Shown: positions 1-7,278 of the stretch, in pieces
Layout: each line of letters begins with the position of its first letter
Numbering within the stretch: the first letter of the stretch is position 1
From: Massilia frigida
GTDB lineage: Bacteria > Pseudomonadota > Gammaproteobacteria > Burkholderiales > Burkholderiaceae_D
Direction of reading: 5' to 3'
DNA: 64,000 bases
NCBI RefSeq assembly: GCF_011682175.1
Contig: NZ_WHJG01000028.1
Span: forward strand, 42,415 to 106,414
The notes under the pieces: generated by a model
The model's database searches: none
Told to the model about the DNA's origin: nothing
Seen by the model: only the letters and a program-made list of their open reading frames with translations
Position numbers and translations under genes: made by a program

Positions 1-682
1 CATGCTCCGGCGTCTGGAAAATCTTGGTGAGGTCGCGCGGATTGGCCAGCTCCTGCCACGATTCCATCAGCATCACCGATGGTGCGGCGGCGGCCAGGAA
101 CGGCGCGTGGGAGGCTGCGGCCACCTTGGCCATGGCGGCCAGCAGTTCGACGTCGGGCGGGCTGTTGTCGAAGTAGTAGTCGGCCACGATGGTGGCGAAC
201 GGCTCGCCGCCGAACTGGCCGTACTCTTCTTCGTACATTTTCTTGAAGATCGGACTCTGGTCCCAGGCCACGCCCTTGTACTTCTTGAGCGTTTTGCTCA
301 AGTCATTTTTCGACACGTTCATCACCCGGATCTTCAGGCTTTCATCGGTCTCGCTGTTGTTGACGAGGTGGTGCAGGCCGCGCCAGGCGCCTTCCAGTGC
401 CTGGAACTGCGGCGCGTGCAGCACCGCGTTGATCTGGTCGCTCAATTTCTTGTCGAGGGCCGCGATCAGGCTTTCGATGGTGCCCAGCACATCGTCCGAT
501 ACCAGGGCGGTGCCGGCCAGGGCTTGCGCGGCCAGGGTGCGCACCGCATTGTCGACCGCTTCTTTCGCCCGGTCGGACTGGGGCTTGAATTCCTTTTGCA
601 GCAGGGCGCCAAAGTCGCTCATGTCGAGCGTTGCGCCGCCCTGCTGCGCTGGTGCGCTTGTTTCTACGTCTGTCTCTGCCAT
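1..682 (-). CDS. tssC: Type VI secretion contractile sheath large subunit TssC (partial)
   Basis: TssC (VipB) forms the contractile sheath of the type VI secretion system together with TssB; the sheath assembles in the cytoplasm around the Hcp tube. The visible part is the N-terminal 227 residues of a protein usually near 500, cut by the window edge. It begins MAETDVETSAP and contains the typical stretch ending in YYFDNSPPDVELLAAMAKVA. The ATG at 682 is preceded by GGAGCGACGACC, a good ribosome site. It lies 21 bases after tssB on the same strand, the order expected for tssB-tssC. The C-terminal half and any downstream hcp or tssE lie outside the window, so completeness cannot be judged. Confidence 0.95.
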   Translation of the reverse strand, partial: MAETDVETSAPAQQGGATLDMSDFGALLQKEFKPQSDRAKEAVDNAVRTLAAQALAGTALVSDDVLGTIESLIAALDKKLSDQINAVLHAPQFQALEGAWRGLHHLVNNSETDESLKIRVMNVSKNDLSKTLKKYKGVAWDQSPIFKKMYEEEYGQFGGEPFATIVADYYFDNSPPDVELLAAMAKVAAASHAPFLAAAAPSVMLMESWQELANPRDLTKIFQTPEH

Positions 683-703
683 GGTCGTCGCTCCGTTGTC
701 TGT

Positions 704-1204
704 TTATTCTTGCGGCTTGGGCGCCGCGCTCAATGCCTGCATCAGCGCCGGCTCTTGCAGCAGCCGGGCGATCAATTCCTCGGCGCCGGTCTTGCCGTCC
801 ATGTAAGTCAACAGGTTCGACAACTGGGCGCGCGCTTCCAGCAACGCCTTGAGCGGTTCGACATTGCGGGCGATGGCCGCCGGCGAGAAATCGTCGAGCG
901 AGGAAAACGTCATGTCGATCGCCATGCTCCCTTCGCCGGTCAGGGTGTTGGGCACCTGCAGCACTACGCGCGGCTTCATGGATTTGAGGCGCTCGTCGAA
1001 ATTGTCGATATCGACTTCAAGGAACTGGCGCTCGGCCACCGGTGCGAGCGGCTCGGCGGGCTGGCCCGACAGGTCCGACATCACGCCCATGACGAAGGGC
1101 AGGCGCACCGTCTTTTCGCTGCCGTACACCTCCACGTCGTATTCGATCTGCACACGCGGCGCGCGATTACGCCCGATGAATTTTTGGCTACTCTGACTAC
1201 CCAC
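704..1204 (-). CDS. tssB: Type VI secretion contractile sheath small subunit TssB
   Basis: TssB (VipA) is the small sheath subunit that interlocks with TssC. The 166-residue product has the usual family length and conserved blocks: the N-terminal SQKFIGRNRAPRVQIEYDVE, the LPFVMGVMSDLSG segment, and FDERLKSMKPRVVLQVPN. The start is GTG at 1204, chosen because AAGGAG lies six to seven bases upstream and the family begins at this point. It sits between tssA and tssC with short gaps (37 and 21 bases), so the three are most likely one leftward operon. Confidence 0.95.
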   Translation of the reverse strand: MGSQSSQKFIGRNRAPRVQIEYDVEVYGSEKTVRLPFVMGVMSDLSGQPAEPLAPVAERQFLEVDIDNFDERLKSMKPRVVLQVPNTLTGEGSMAIDMTFSSLDDFSPAAIARNVEPLKALLEARAQLSNLLTYMDGKTGAEELIARLLQEPALMQALSAAPKPQE

Positions 1205-1241
1205 GGTCCACTCCTTGATGATTAGATAAACACTGCAACGT

Positions 1242-2291
1242 TCAGCGCCCCGCCGCGTCTTCGCACGAACCGCTGACGACCAACAACTGCCTTACGCCAT
1301 CGGGCGCGAGGTCCTGCATCGCCTCCATGAAATTCATCGGCACCAGCCGCTTGACGCGGTCGAGCAGCAATGGCACCGGACTCGATGGCTCCGACTGCGT
1401 GTAGTAGGCGCAGATCCGTTCGAGCATGCGCAGCACGTCGGCGCGGCTGGCGATGGCGCCGTCGGGCGCAGCTCGCGTCACTGCATCGGCTAGCCCGGCC
1501 ACGGCTTGCGGCAGCAGCGCCGCGCGCCGCGCCAGTTCGGCATCGAGAAAATCGAGGCCGCGTTTGAGGGGCCGGGTCAAGGGGGCCAGATTGAGCGCGT
1601 TGACGACGCCCAGCTTGTGCATCAACAGCGCTTCAATCGCCAGCGCCTTGGTGTGCGCCTGGCGCAAGGCGCTGGCTGCCTGCTCCAGCGGTGCCGGCGC
1701 CAGTTCGGCGATGGCGCGTTCCAGGGTCGACATGGTGTGCTTGTCGGTGCCCAACCTTGGCGCGAGGTCGCCATTGGCGATTTCCAATTCACGCACCGTC
1801 AGCGCGCCAACGCCAGGCAGGGTCAAAAGCAGCATGTCCTTGACGGCGCCGGCGACCGCATCGCCATCGGCCAGCGTGGCCAGGGAATTGACGCGCAGGG
1901 TCGGGTCCATGTCGTCGGCCGGATCGAGCTGGGGATGGACATCGTCCCAGTGCTCGGTCAACAGCTTGTCGATCAGCGTGACGCCGTGCGCCAGGCCGCG
2001 CAGGCCGTGCAAGGCGAGCGATGCGCGCAGCAGCGGACAGGCGATGCGCAGATCACGGCTACGTTCGAGCAAGGCGGTGGCGAGCGACTCGACCGCCTTC
2101 CACTCCGGCTCCACGGCCGCCACGATTGTCTTGCCGTACTGGACCTCTGGCTTACCGCGCATGAGTTCTTCGAGTGCAAGAAAGTCGGCGTCGTATTCCA
2201 GGTTCGGCCCGCATGACGTACGTTCGTCATGCGCGCCACCGGTAGCGCCGGCTGGCGTTGGGTGGGTCGCGATGTTGTCGGATTCAGCCAT
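1242..2291 (-). CDS. tssA: Type VI secretion baseplate/cap protein TssA
   Basis: TssA proteins carry an N-terminal ImpA_N domain and help start and cap sheath-tube growth. The product is 349 residues from the ATG at 2291. The ImpA_N-like part is at about residues 20-140, with LEYDADFLALEELMRGKPEVQ and the LIDKLLTEHWDDVHPQLDP block that is typical of the family. The reading frame stays open to 2429, but the added residues look non-coding and AT-rich repeats lie there, so 2291 is preferred although its ribosome site is weak. First gene of the leftward tssA-B-C unit. Confidence 0.88.
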   Translation of the reverse strand: MAESDNIATHPTPAGATGGAHDERTSCGPNLEYDADFLALEELMRGKPEVQYGKTIVAAVEPEWKAVESLATALLERSRDLRIACPLLRASLALHGLRGLAHGVTLIDKLLTEHWDDVHPQLDPADDMDPTLRVNSLATLADGDAVAGAVKDMLLLTLPGVGALTVRELEIANGDLAPRLGTDKHTMSTLERAIAELAPAPLEQAASALRQAHTKALAIEALLMHKLGVVNALNLAPLTRPLKRGLDFLDAELARRAALLPQAVAGLADAVTRAAPDGAIASRADVLRMLERICAYYTQSEPSSPVPLLLDRVKRLVPMNFMEAMQDLAPDGVRQLLVVSGSCEDAAGR

Positions 2292-2712
2292 TGAGGGAGA
2301 TGAAGCACAGTGTTCGGTTAAGTGGTCGGCACACAATGCGTGCCGTCGATGAATCCACGATATCCGCCGCGGCAGCATCCTCCAACGATTATTAGAACGA
2401 TTAGGAATCATTAGAATAATTCGGAACAATGCTTATTAATATTCGGCCCTGCCGCACGGGACAGTAAGCATCGACCTGCCCAGCGAATCGGTAAAACCGC
2501 GAGCACTTGAGCGCACGACACTAAACACGTAGACAGGCCCCATACGCTCGCATTCCGATTGCTAAATTTCGGACGCAACCTTACCCGGCGTCATCTGTAT
2601 GACGATTCATTTATTTTTTCGCGGTTATCACACTACAGGAAACAAGTCACAATCCGCTGCGCGTTGCCCGCTTTCAGCGTGATGCGTGTGTTCCGCGCTG
2701 GAACGCCGTAGA
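2292..2712. promoter_or_regulatory. Intergenic region upstream of tssA, downstream of the AT-rich gene
   Basis: No gene is seen in these 421 bases. The part nearest tssA (about 2385-2440) is AT-rich and holds repeated ATTAG units; one block, AATCATTAGAATAATT at 2406-2421, recurs almost exactly at 4235-4251 upstream of tssF. The promoter of tssA-B-C should be here. The rest (2440-2712) shows no recognisable site. Confidence 0.5.
2406..2421 (+). repeat. AT-rich direct repeat, copy 1 (tssA side)
   Basis: AATCATTAGAATAATT lies about 115 bases upstream of the tssA start. It matches the tssF-side copy except for one inserted A, and the flanking ATTAG units also recur. Copies on both sides of the AT-rich gene could be shared regulator sites for the two T6SS half-operons or marks left by insertion. 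Confidence 0.55.
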
Positions 2713-3981
2713 TTATGATGAGAACATTGCAGTTACTTTTGCCGTGATCATTGCAAGATCACGTTGCCCGAATTTATCTGATTTCGTCGCTTTCAAAGTT
2801 TCAACTTCTGATATCCGCTCCTTCGGAATAGTGGATGTAATTGGCTTAAGAAAACCCTTTTGGGGAGCGGGAATCGGCTCGCTATAGCGGATACTTTCGA
2901 TGGCTTTTCCCTCGGGAGACGGCAGCCGATGCACGTCCACGAAAGTAATATGTTTTGTATGAAAGTATTCAATTCTTTCCTGGATTAGTTCGTGCGCGTG
3001 CACAGTTTCAATAAATACCACCTTTTGCCCAAGCAAACCCAGTGCATCCATCCCACCGCTCTTCATACCCACATGGACGACGTCGCAGTTGTACATTGCT
3101 GTCATATAATCAAAAAAACCATTTTGCCTGAGCCGCCCCTTGATTGACGGTAGTGCTTCCCAGAATTTCCCCATATCAAACACCTTACTTATATTTTTTT
3201 TGGTATGGGAAGAAAAACCCGTACCGACCAAGAATATAGCTTTCAGATCCGGGATGTCTTTCAAGAGCTTTTCACATAACTGCTGATTTCCGGCCTCTGA
3301 CGAGTTGTATTGGGGGTTCGCACCACCCTTTAGAGGAACAACTCTGTCCCAAATGCACACAAACTTTGCCTTACCCCTGAAATTGTCATTACTGAATTGT
3401 GACGACTTGAAAAAATCTTCCGAGAATTTCCGGCAAGCGTCTGCATACGCTTGAAAAAGTGGATTGCCGTTTCCGCGTGTAAGTTGTTGCCACGCCGGCG
3501 TGAAAGTTGATCCGCCTTTCATTTTCTTGACGAACTCCGACGCATGCTCCGTAGCCTCCATTGGGCCATATATTTTCTGCTTATTTTGCCCCATCGATCC
3601 AGATGTGGACGCCTCAATTATCTCCCACAGTTTTCTATCCGCCGCTCTCCCTACGTTCTCAAATACCAAAACTGTGACAAATTTCTGCTCTTGATTACAG
3701 AATCGCTCCAATGCGAAACTCAAGTCGAGTAGTACACCTTTGTCATGCTCCTTCTCGAACGGAATTATAAAATTTACTTTTGTATTGCTTTTCAATGTGG
3801 AGATGATTGCCGCATAAAAATGAGGGAAATCGCCAGTTTGCCAGCCGAAATTGCAGTACGTTCGATCAGCGCTTTCGAGCCGGCTTTTCGCTGCAGGATT
3901 CTTGCCACCCCATTCCTTGTATATCATTTCCGGCTGCTTTTTTTCCGTCTTTTTTAAAAAATGTACTTGTAAAAAATCCAT
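2713..3981 (-). CDS. Unknown protein, AT-rich gene inside the T6SS cluster
   Basis: I do not recognise this 422-residue protein. The ATG at 3981 is chosen because TTTCGGAGAAAAT stands directly in front of it; the frame remains open to 4044. There is no signal peptide or membrane segment. The second half has alternating hydrophobic strands, a VVHVGMKSGGMDALGLLGQK segment and KAIFLVGTGFSSH. A small-residue loop followed by LLGQKVVFIET resembles the C-terminal Rossmann half of GT-B glycosyltransferases, but this is only a pattern impression. Base composition is near 43 % GC against about 66 % in the flanking tss genes, which suggests recent transfer. Its position between tssA and tssF makes an effector or accessory T6SS role possible. 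No vgrG, PAAR or immunity gene is visible beside it. Confidence 0.75.
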   Translation of the reverse strand: MDFLQVHFLKKTEKKQPEMIYKEWGGKNPAAKSRLESADRTYCNFGWQTGDFPHFYAAIISTLKSNTKVNFIIPFEKEHDKGVLLDLSFALERFCNQEQKFVTVLVFENVGRAADRKLWEIIEASTSGSMGQNKQKIYGPMEATEHASEFVKKMKGGSTFTPAWQQLTRGNGNPLFQAYADACRKFSEDFFKSSQFSNDNFRGKAKFVCIWDRVVPLKGGANPQYNSSEAGNQQLCEKLLKDIPDLKAIFLVGTGFSSHTKKNISKVFDMGKFWEALPSIKGRLRQNGFFDYMTAMYNCDVVHVGMKSGGMDALGLLGQKVVFIETVHAHELIQERIEYFHTKHITFVDVHRLPSPEGKAIESIRYSEPIPAPQKGFLKPITSTIPKERISEVETLKATKSDKFGQRDLAMITAKVTAMFSS

Positions 3982-4401
3982 ATTTTCTCCGAAATTAAGA
4001 TCCACAGATATTAATTGCACTTCATATCGCAATAAATATATCAATCACCGTTACAAAAATCTTCTTTACGCCGGCGAATTTAAATTGATCAAGACATTCC
4101 ATTAAACTCAAAAGATCCAACTGAATTACGCTGCTAAAAGTCAATTTTCCACCTTCCTCCCTTATTTGCACGGACGATTATCATCCGCGTCAGCGCCAAA
4201 TATCAAACACAATTAAAATGATAAGAATAATTAGAATCATTAGAAATAATTAGCATAATTAAGACTCCGTAGTTGAAGGATGGATTTAAAATATTCGGCG
4301 AGCTAGTGCGTGAGCGAATGCGCGAGATCGAAACCCAACAACATCCAGGAGCGCTCTGCCATGCTGCAATGCAAAATTTGCTGTACAGACCGCCACCAAT
4401 C
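3982..4401. promoter_or_regulatory. Divergent promoter region between the AT-rich gene and tssF
   Basis: These 420 bases separate two divergent genes. The right half is AT-rich with stacked ATTAG/AATAATT units (about 4210-4262), including the second copy of the block found upstream of tssA. The end (4361-4405) holds a possible 14-codon leader peptide. No tssE or hcp sequence could be recognised. Confidence 0.5.
4235..4251 (+). repeat. AT-rich direct repeat, copy 2 (tssF side)
   Basis: AATCATTAGAAATAATT lies about 150 bases upstream of tssF and matches 2406-2421 with a single extra A. Neighbouring bases (ATTAG before, AATAATTAG nearby) are also shared in pattern. Confidence 0.55.
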
Positions 4402-4405
4402 ATGA
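4361..4405 (+). CDS. Possible 14-codon leader peptide coupled to tssF
   Basis: An AGGAG ends nine bases before an ATG at 4361 that opens a 14-codon frame (MLQCKICCTDRHQS) ending in TGA. The stop overlaps the tssF ATG as ATGA. The tssF start itself has no clear ribosome site, so translational coupling through this short frame is plausible. It could equally be chance. Confidence 0.35.
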   Translation: MLQCKICCTDRHQS

Positions 4406-6264
4406 ACCCCGCCTTTTTGCGCTACTACAGCCAGGAGCTGCATCACCTGCGCGAGATGAGCGGCGAGTTCGCGCGCGACTATCCCAAGATCGCCGGCCGC
4501 CTGGGCCTCGATGCCTTCGAATGCGCCGATCCCTACGTGGAGCGCCTGCTGGAAGGCTTTAGCTTCATGGCCGCGCGCGTGCAGATGAAGATCGACGCCG
4601 AATTCCCGCGCTTCACCCAGCACCTGGCCGAACTGGTGTACCCGCAGCTGCTGGCCCCCACGCCGTCGATGGCGGTGGTACAGATGCAGCCCGATTTGTC
4701 CCACCCTGCCCTCGCCGCCGGCGTGACGGTGGCGCGCGGCACGCCCATGCGTAGCGTGCTTGGCAAGGGCGACGCCACCGCCTGCGAATACCGCAGCGCC
4801 CATGCGCTGACCCTGTGGCCGATCGAACTGGTGGCCGCGAATTTTTTCACGCACAGCGGCATGCCCGAGGTGGCGCTGCCGGCCGGCGTCAAGGCCGGCA
4901 TCCGCCTGCGCCTGCGCACCACGGGCGGCGTCGCTTTCAAGGACCTGGCGCTCGACACCCTGGCGCTGCATCTGCGCGGCAGCGACGCCATGCCGGCCCG
5001 CATTCACGAAGCGATGCTGGCCGGGATCGAGGGCATCCTCGTGCTGCCCGCCAACCGCCCGGCGCGCTGGCACAAACTGCTGCCCAAAAGTGCGTTGCGC
5101 CCGCTGGGAATGGAAGAAGACGAGGCGCTGCTGCCGGGCAGCGGCCGCAGTTTCGACGGCTTTCGCCTGCTGCGCGAGTATTTCGCCTTCCCGCAGCGCT
5201 ATCACTTCGTCGAAATCGGCCAGCTGCAAGGCGCGCTGCGCTCCTGCGACGACACCGAGATCGAAATCATCGTGCTGCTCAACCGGACCGATGCCCACCT
5301 TGAGCAAGCGCTCGACGCCAGCCACTTCGCACTCAATTGCACGCCCGCCGCCAACCTGTTCCCACGCCGCGCCGACCGCATCAACGTGGCCGACGACAAG
5401 TTCGAATACCACGTGCTGGTCGACCGCACCCGCCCGCTCGACTACGAAGTGCACCACGTCGAGCGCGTCACCGGGTACGGCAGCGGTGCCGGCGCCGAGC
5501 AGGCCTTCCTGCCCTTCTACTGCGCCAAGGATGGCGGCGGCGAGGGCCGCGCATACTTCCAGATCCGGCGCGAAAGACGTACGCTGTCGCAGCGCCAACA
5601 GCAGTACGGGCCACGTTCCAGTTACATCGGCAGCGAAACGTACATCGCGATTGTCGATGCGGCCGAGGCGCCCTACCGCGCCGATCTGCGCCAGCTCGGA
5701 CTGACCTTGTGGTGCACCAACCGCGACCTGCCGCTGTCGATGCCGCTGGGACTAGGAAAAACCGACCTGGTGGCCGATACCGATGCGCCGGTGACGGCGG
5801 CGCGCGTGGTGGCCGGGCCAAGCCGGCCGTTTCCCTCGTTCGCCGAAGGCAGCACCACCTGGCGCCTGATGAACCACCTGTCGCTGAACTACCTGTCGCT
5901 GGTCGACAGCGATCCCGAACATGGCGCCGTCGCCTTGCGCGAACTGCTGTCGCTGTACTGCCAGCCGGGCGACCTGCAAGGCCAGCGCCAGATCGAGGGC
6001 CTGCGTTCGGTGAGCACGGCCACCGTCACGCGGCGCCTGTCCGCGCCCGGCCCCATCGCCTTCGGCCGCGGCCTGCAAATCACGGTGACGCTGGACGACG
6101 CCGCATTCGAGGGCAGCGGCGCCTTCCTGCTCGGCGCGGTGCTGAACCGCTTTTTTGCCCAGTATGTGTCGATCAATTCGTTCACCGAAACGGTCATTCG
6201 CACCGTGGCGCGCGGGGAGATCATGCGCTGGCCCGCCAGCAGCGGCGTATGCGCGATCCTGTAG
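4402..6264 (+). CDS. tssF: Type VI secretion baseplate subunit TssF
   Basis: TssF (VasA/ImpG) is a baseplate wedge protein that binds TssG and TssK. The start at 4402 gives MNPAFLRYYSQELHHLREMS, the classic TssF N-terminus, followed by FARDYPKIAGRLGLDAFECADPYVERLLEGFSFMAARVQ. The product is 620 residues, normal for the family. The C-terminal FFAQYVSINSFTETVIR is also typical. First gene of the rightward half of the cluster; tssG starts 16 bases before its end. It lacks its own clear ribosome site (see the leader peptide at 4361). Confidence 0.95.
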   Translation: MNPAFLRYYSQELHHLREMSGEFARDYPKIAGRLGLDAFECADPYVERLLEGFSFMAARVQMKIDAEFPRFTQHLAELVYPQLLAPTPSMAVVQMQPDLSHPALAAGVTVARGTPMRSVLGKGDATACEYRSAHALTLWPIELVAANFFTHSGMPEVALPAGVKAGIRLRLRTTGGVAFKDLALDTLALHLRGSDAMPARIHEAMLAGIEGILVLPANRPARWHKLLPKSALRPLGMEEDEALLPGSGRSFDGFRLLREYFAFPQRYHFVEIGQLQGALRSCDDTEIEIIVLLNRTDAHLEQALDASHFALNCTPAANLFPRRADRINVADDKFEYHVLVDRTRPLDYEVHHVERVTGYGSGAGAEQAFLPFYCAKDGGGEGRAYFQIRRERRTLSQRQQQYGPRSSYIGSETYIAIVDAAEAPYRADLRQLGLTLWCTNRDLPLSMPLGLGKTDLVADTDAPVTAARVVAGPSRPFPSFAEGSTTWRLMNHLSLNYLSLVDSDPEHGAVALRELLSLYCQPGDLQGQRQIEGLRSVSTATVTRRLSAPGPIAFGRGLQITVTLDDAAFEGSGAFLLGAVLNRFFAQYVSINSFTETVIRTVARGEIMRWPASSGVCAIL

Positions 6265-7259
6265 CGCTCGACGCCCGGTTACAGGCGGGCGTACGCGGGA
6301 TGGAGTTCTTCCAGATCCTGCGCCTGATCGAAAACGCCCATCCGGACAAGCCACGCATCGGCGCCTCGCTGCGCGCCGGCGACGACGCGGTGCGCTTCGG
6401 CCAGGACCCGGTGCTGACATTCCAGGCGAGCGCCGTCGGCGCCTACGTTCCGGCGCGTGCGCGCGTGCTGCCTCGCCTGTCCGTCAATTTCTTTGGCATG
6501 TTCGGTCCCGGCGGCGCCCTGCCCCTGCACCTGACCGAGCACGCGCGCGAGCGCGCGCGCAATGCTGGCGATACCACCCTGGCGGCGTTTGCCGACCTGT
6601 TTCATCACCGGATGCTCGCCCTGTTCTACCGCGCCCGCGCCTGCGCCGAACCGGTGGTCGGTTTCGACCGGCCGCAGAGCGACCGCTTTGCCGATTATGT
6701 CGGCAGCTTGTGCGGCATCGGTTCACCCGCCATGAAGGGGCGCGACAGCATCGACGACGCCGCCAAGCTGCACGCGGCCGGCCTGCTGGCCAATCGCGCG
6801 CGTCCGGCGGCCGGCCTGGTGACGCTGTTGCACGACTATTTCGGCCTGCCGGTCCGGATCGAGCAGTTCGTCGGCCACTGGATGCCGCTGCCGGACGACA
6901 GCCAGACCCGCATCGGCGCGCCCGAACGCGGCAACCGCCTGGGGCAGTCGACAGTGCTCGGGCGCCAGGTGTGGGATTGCCAGCACAAATTCCGCATCGT
7001 ATTCGGTCCCCTGTCGCTGCACGATTACCAACGCATGCTCCCGGGCGGCGACAGCATGCGGCGCCTGTCCGACTGGGTCAGGCTGTACGCCGGCACGGTG
7101 CCCGACTGGGACGTGCGCCTGATCCTTGCCAGGGACGAGGTGCCGGGCCTGCGCCTGGGTGCGGCCACGCGCCTGGGCTGGACCAGCTATGTCACCAGCG
7201 CCACGCCCCTGCACGATCCTGATCAACTGCTTATCAACCCCCAGCCCCGCGCGGGCTGA
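6249..7259 (+). CDS. tssG: Type VI secretion baseplate subunit TssG
   Basis: TssG (VasB/ImpH) is the partner of TssF in the baseplate wedge. The ATG at 6249 overlaps the end of tssF by 16 bases and gives 336 residues, close to the family norm. Conserved blocks are GMEFFQILRLIENAHPDKPR near the N-terminus, SVNFFGMFGPGGALPLHLTE at about residue 80, and a C-terminal LGWTSYVTSA segment. The overlap implies translational coupling, and tssH follows after 19 bases. Confidence 0.93.
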   Translation: MRDPVALDARLQAGVRGMEFFQILRLIENAHPDKPRIGASLRAGDDAVRFGQDPVLTFQASAVGAYVPARARVLPRLSVNFFGMFGPGGALPLHLTEHARERARNAGDTTLAAFADLFHHRMLALFYRARACAEPVVGFDRPQSDRFADYVGSLCGIGSPAMKGRDSIDDAAKLHAAGLLANRARPAAGLVTLLHDYFGLPVRIEQFVGHWMPLPDDSQTRIGAPERGNRLGQSTVLGRQVWDCQHKFRIVFGPLSLHDYQRMLPGGDSMRRLSDWVRLYAGTVPDWDVRLILARDEVPGLRLGAATRLGWTSYVTSATPLHDPDQLLINPQPRAG

Positions 7260-7278
7260 CTCCGACGAAGGAAAATTC

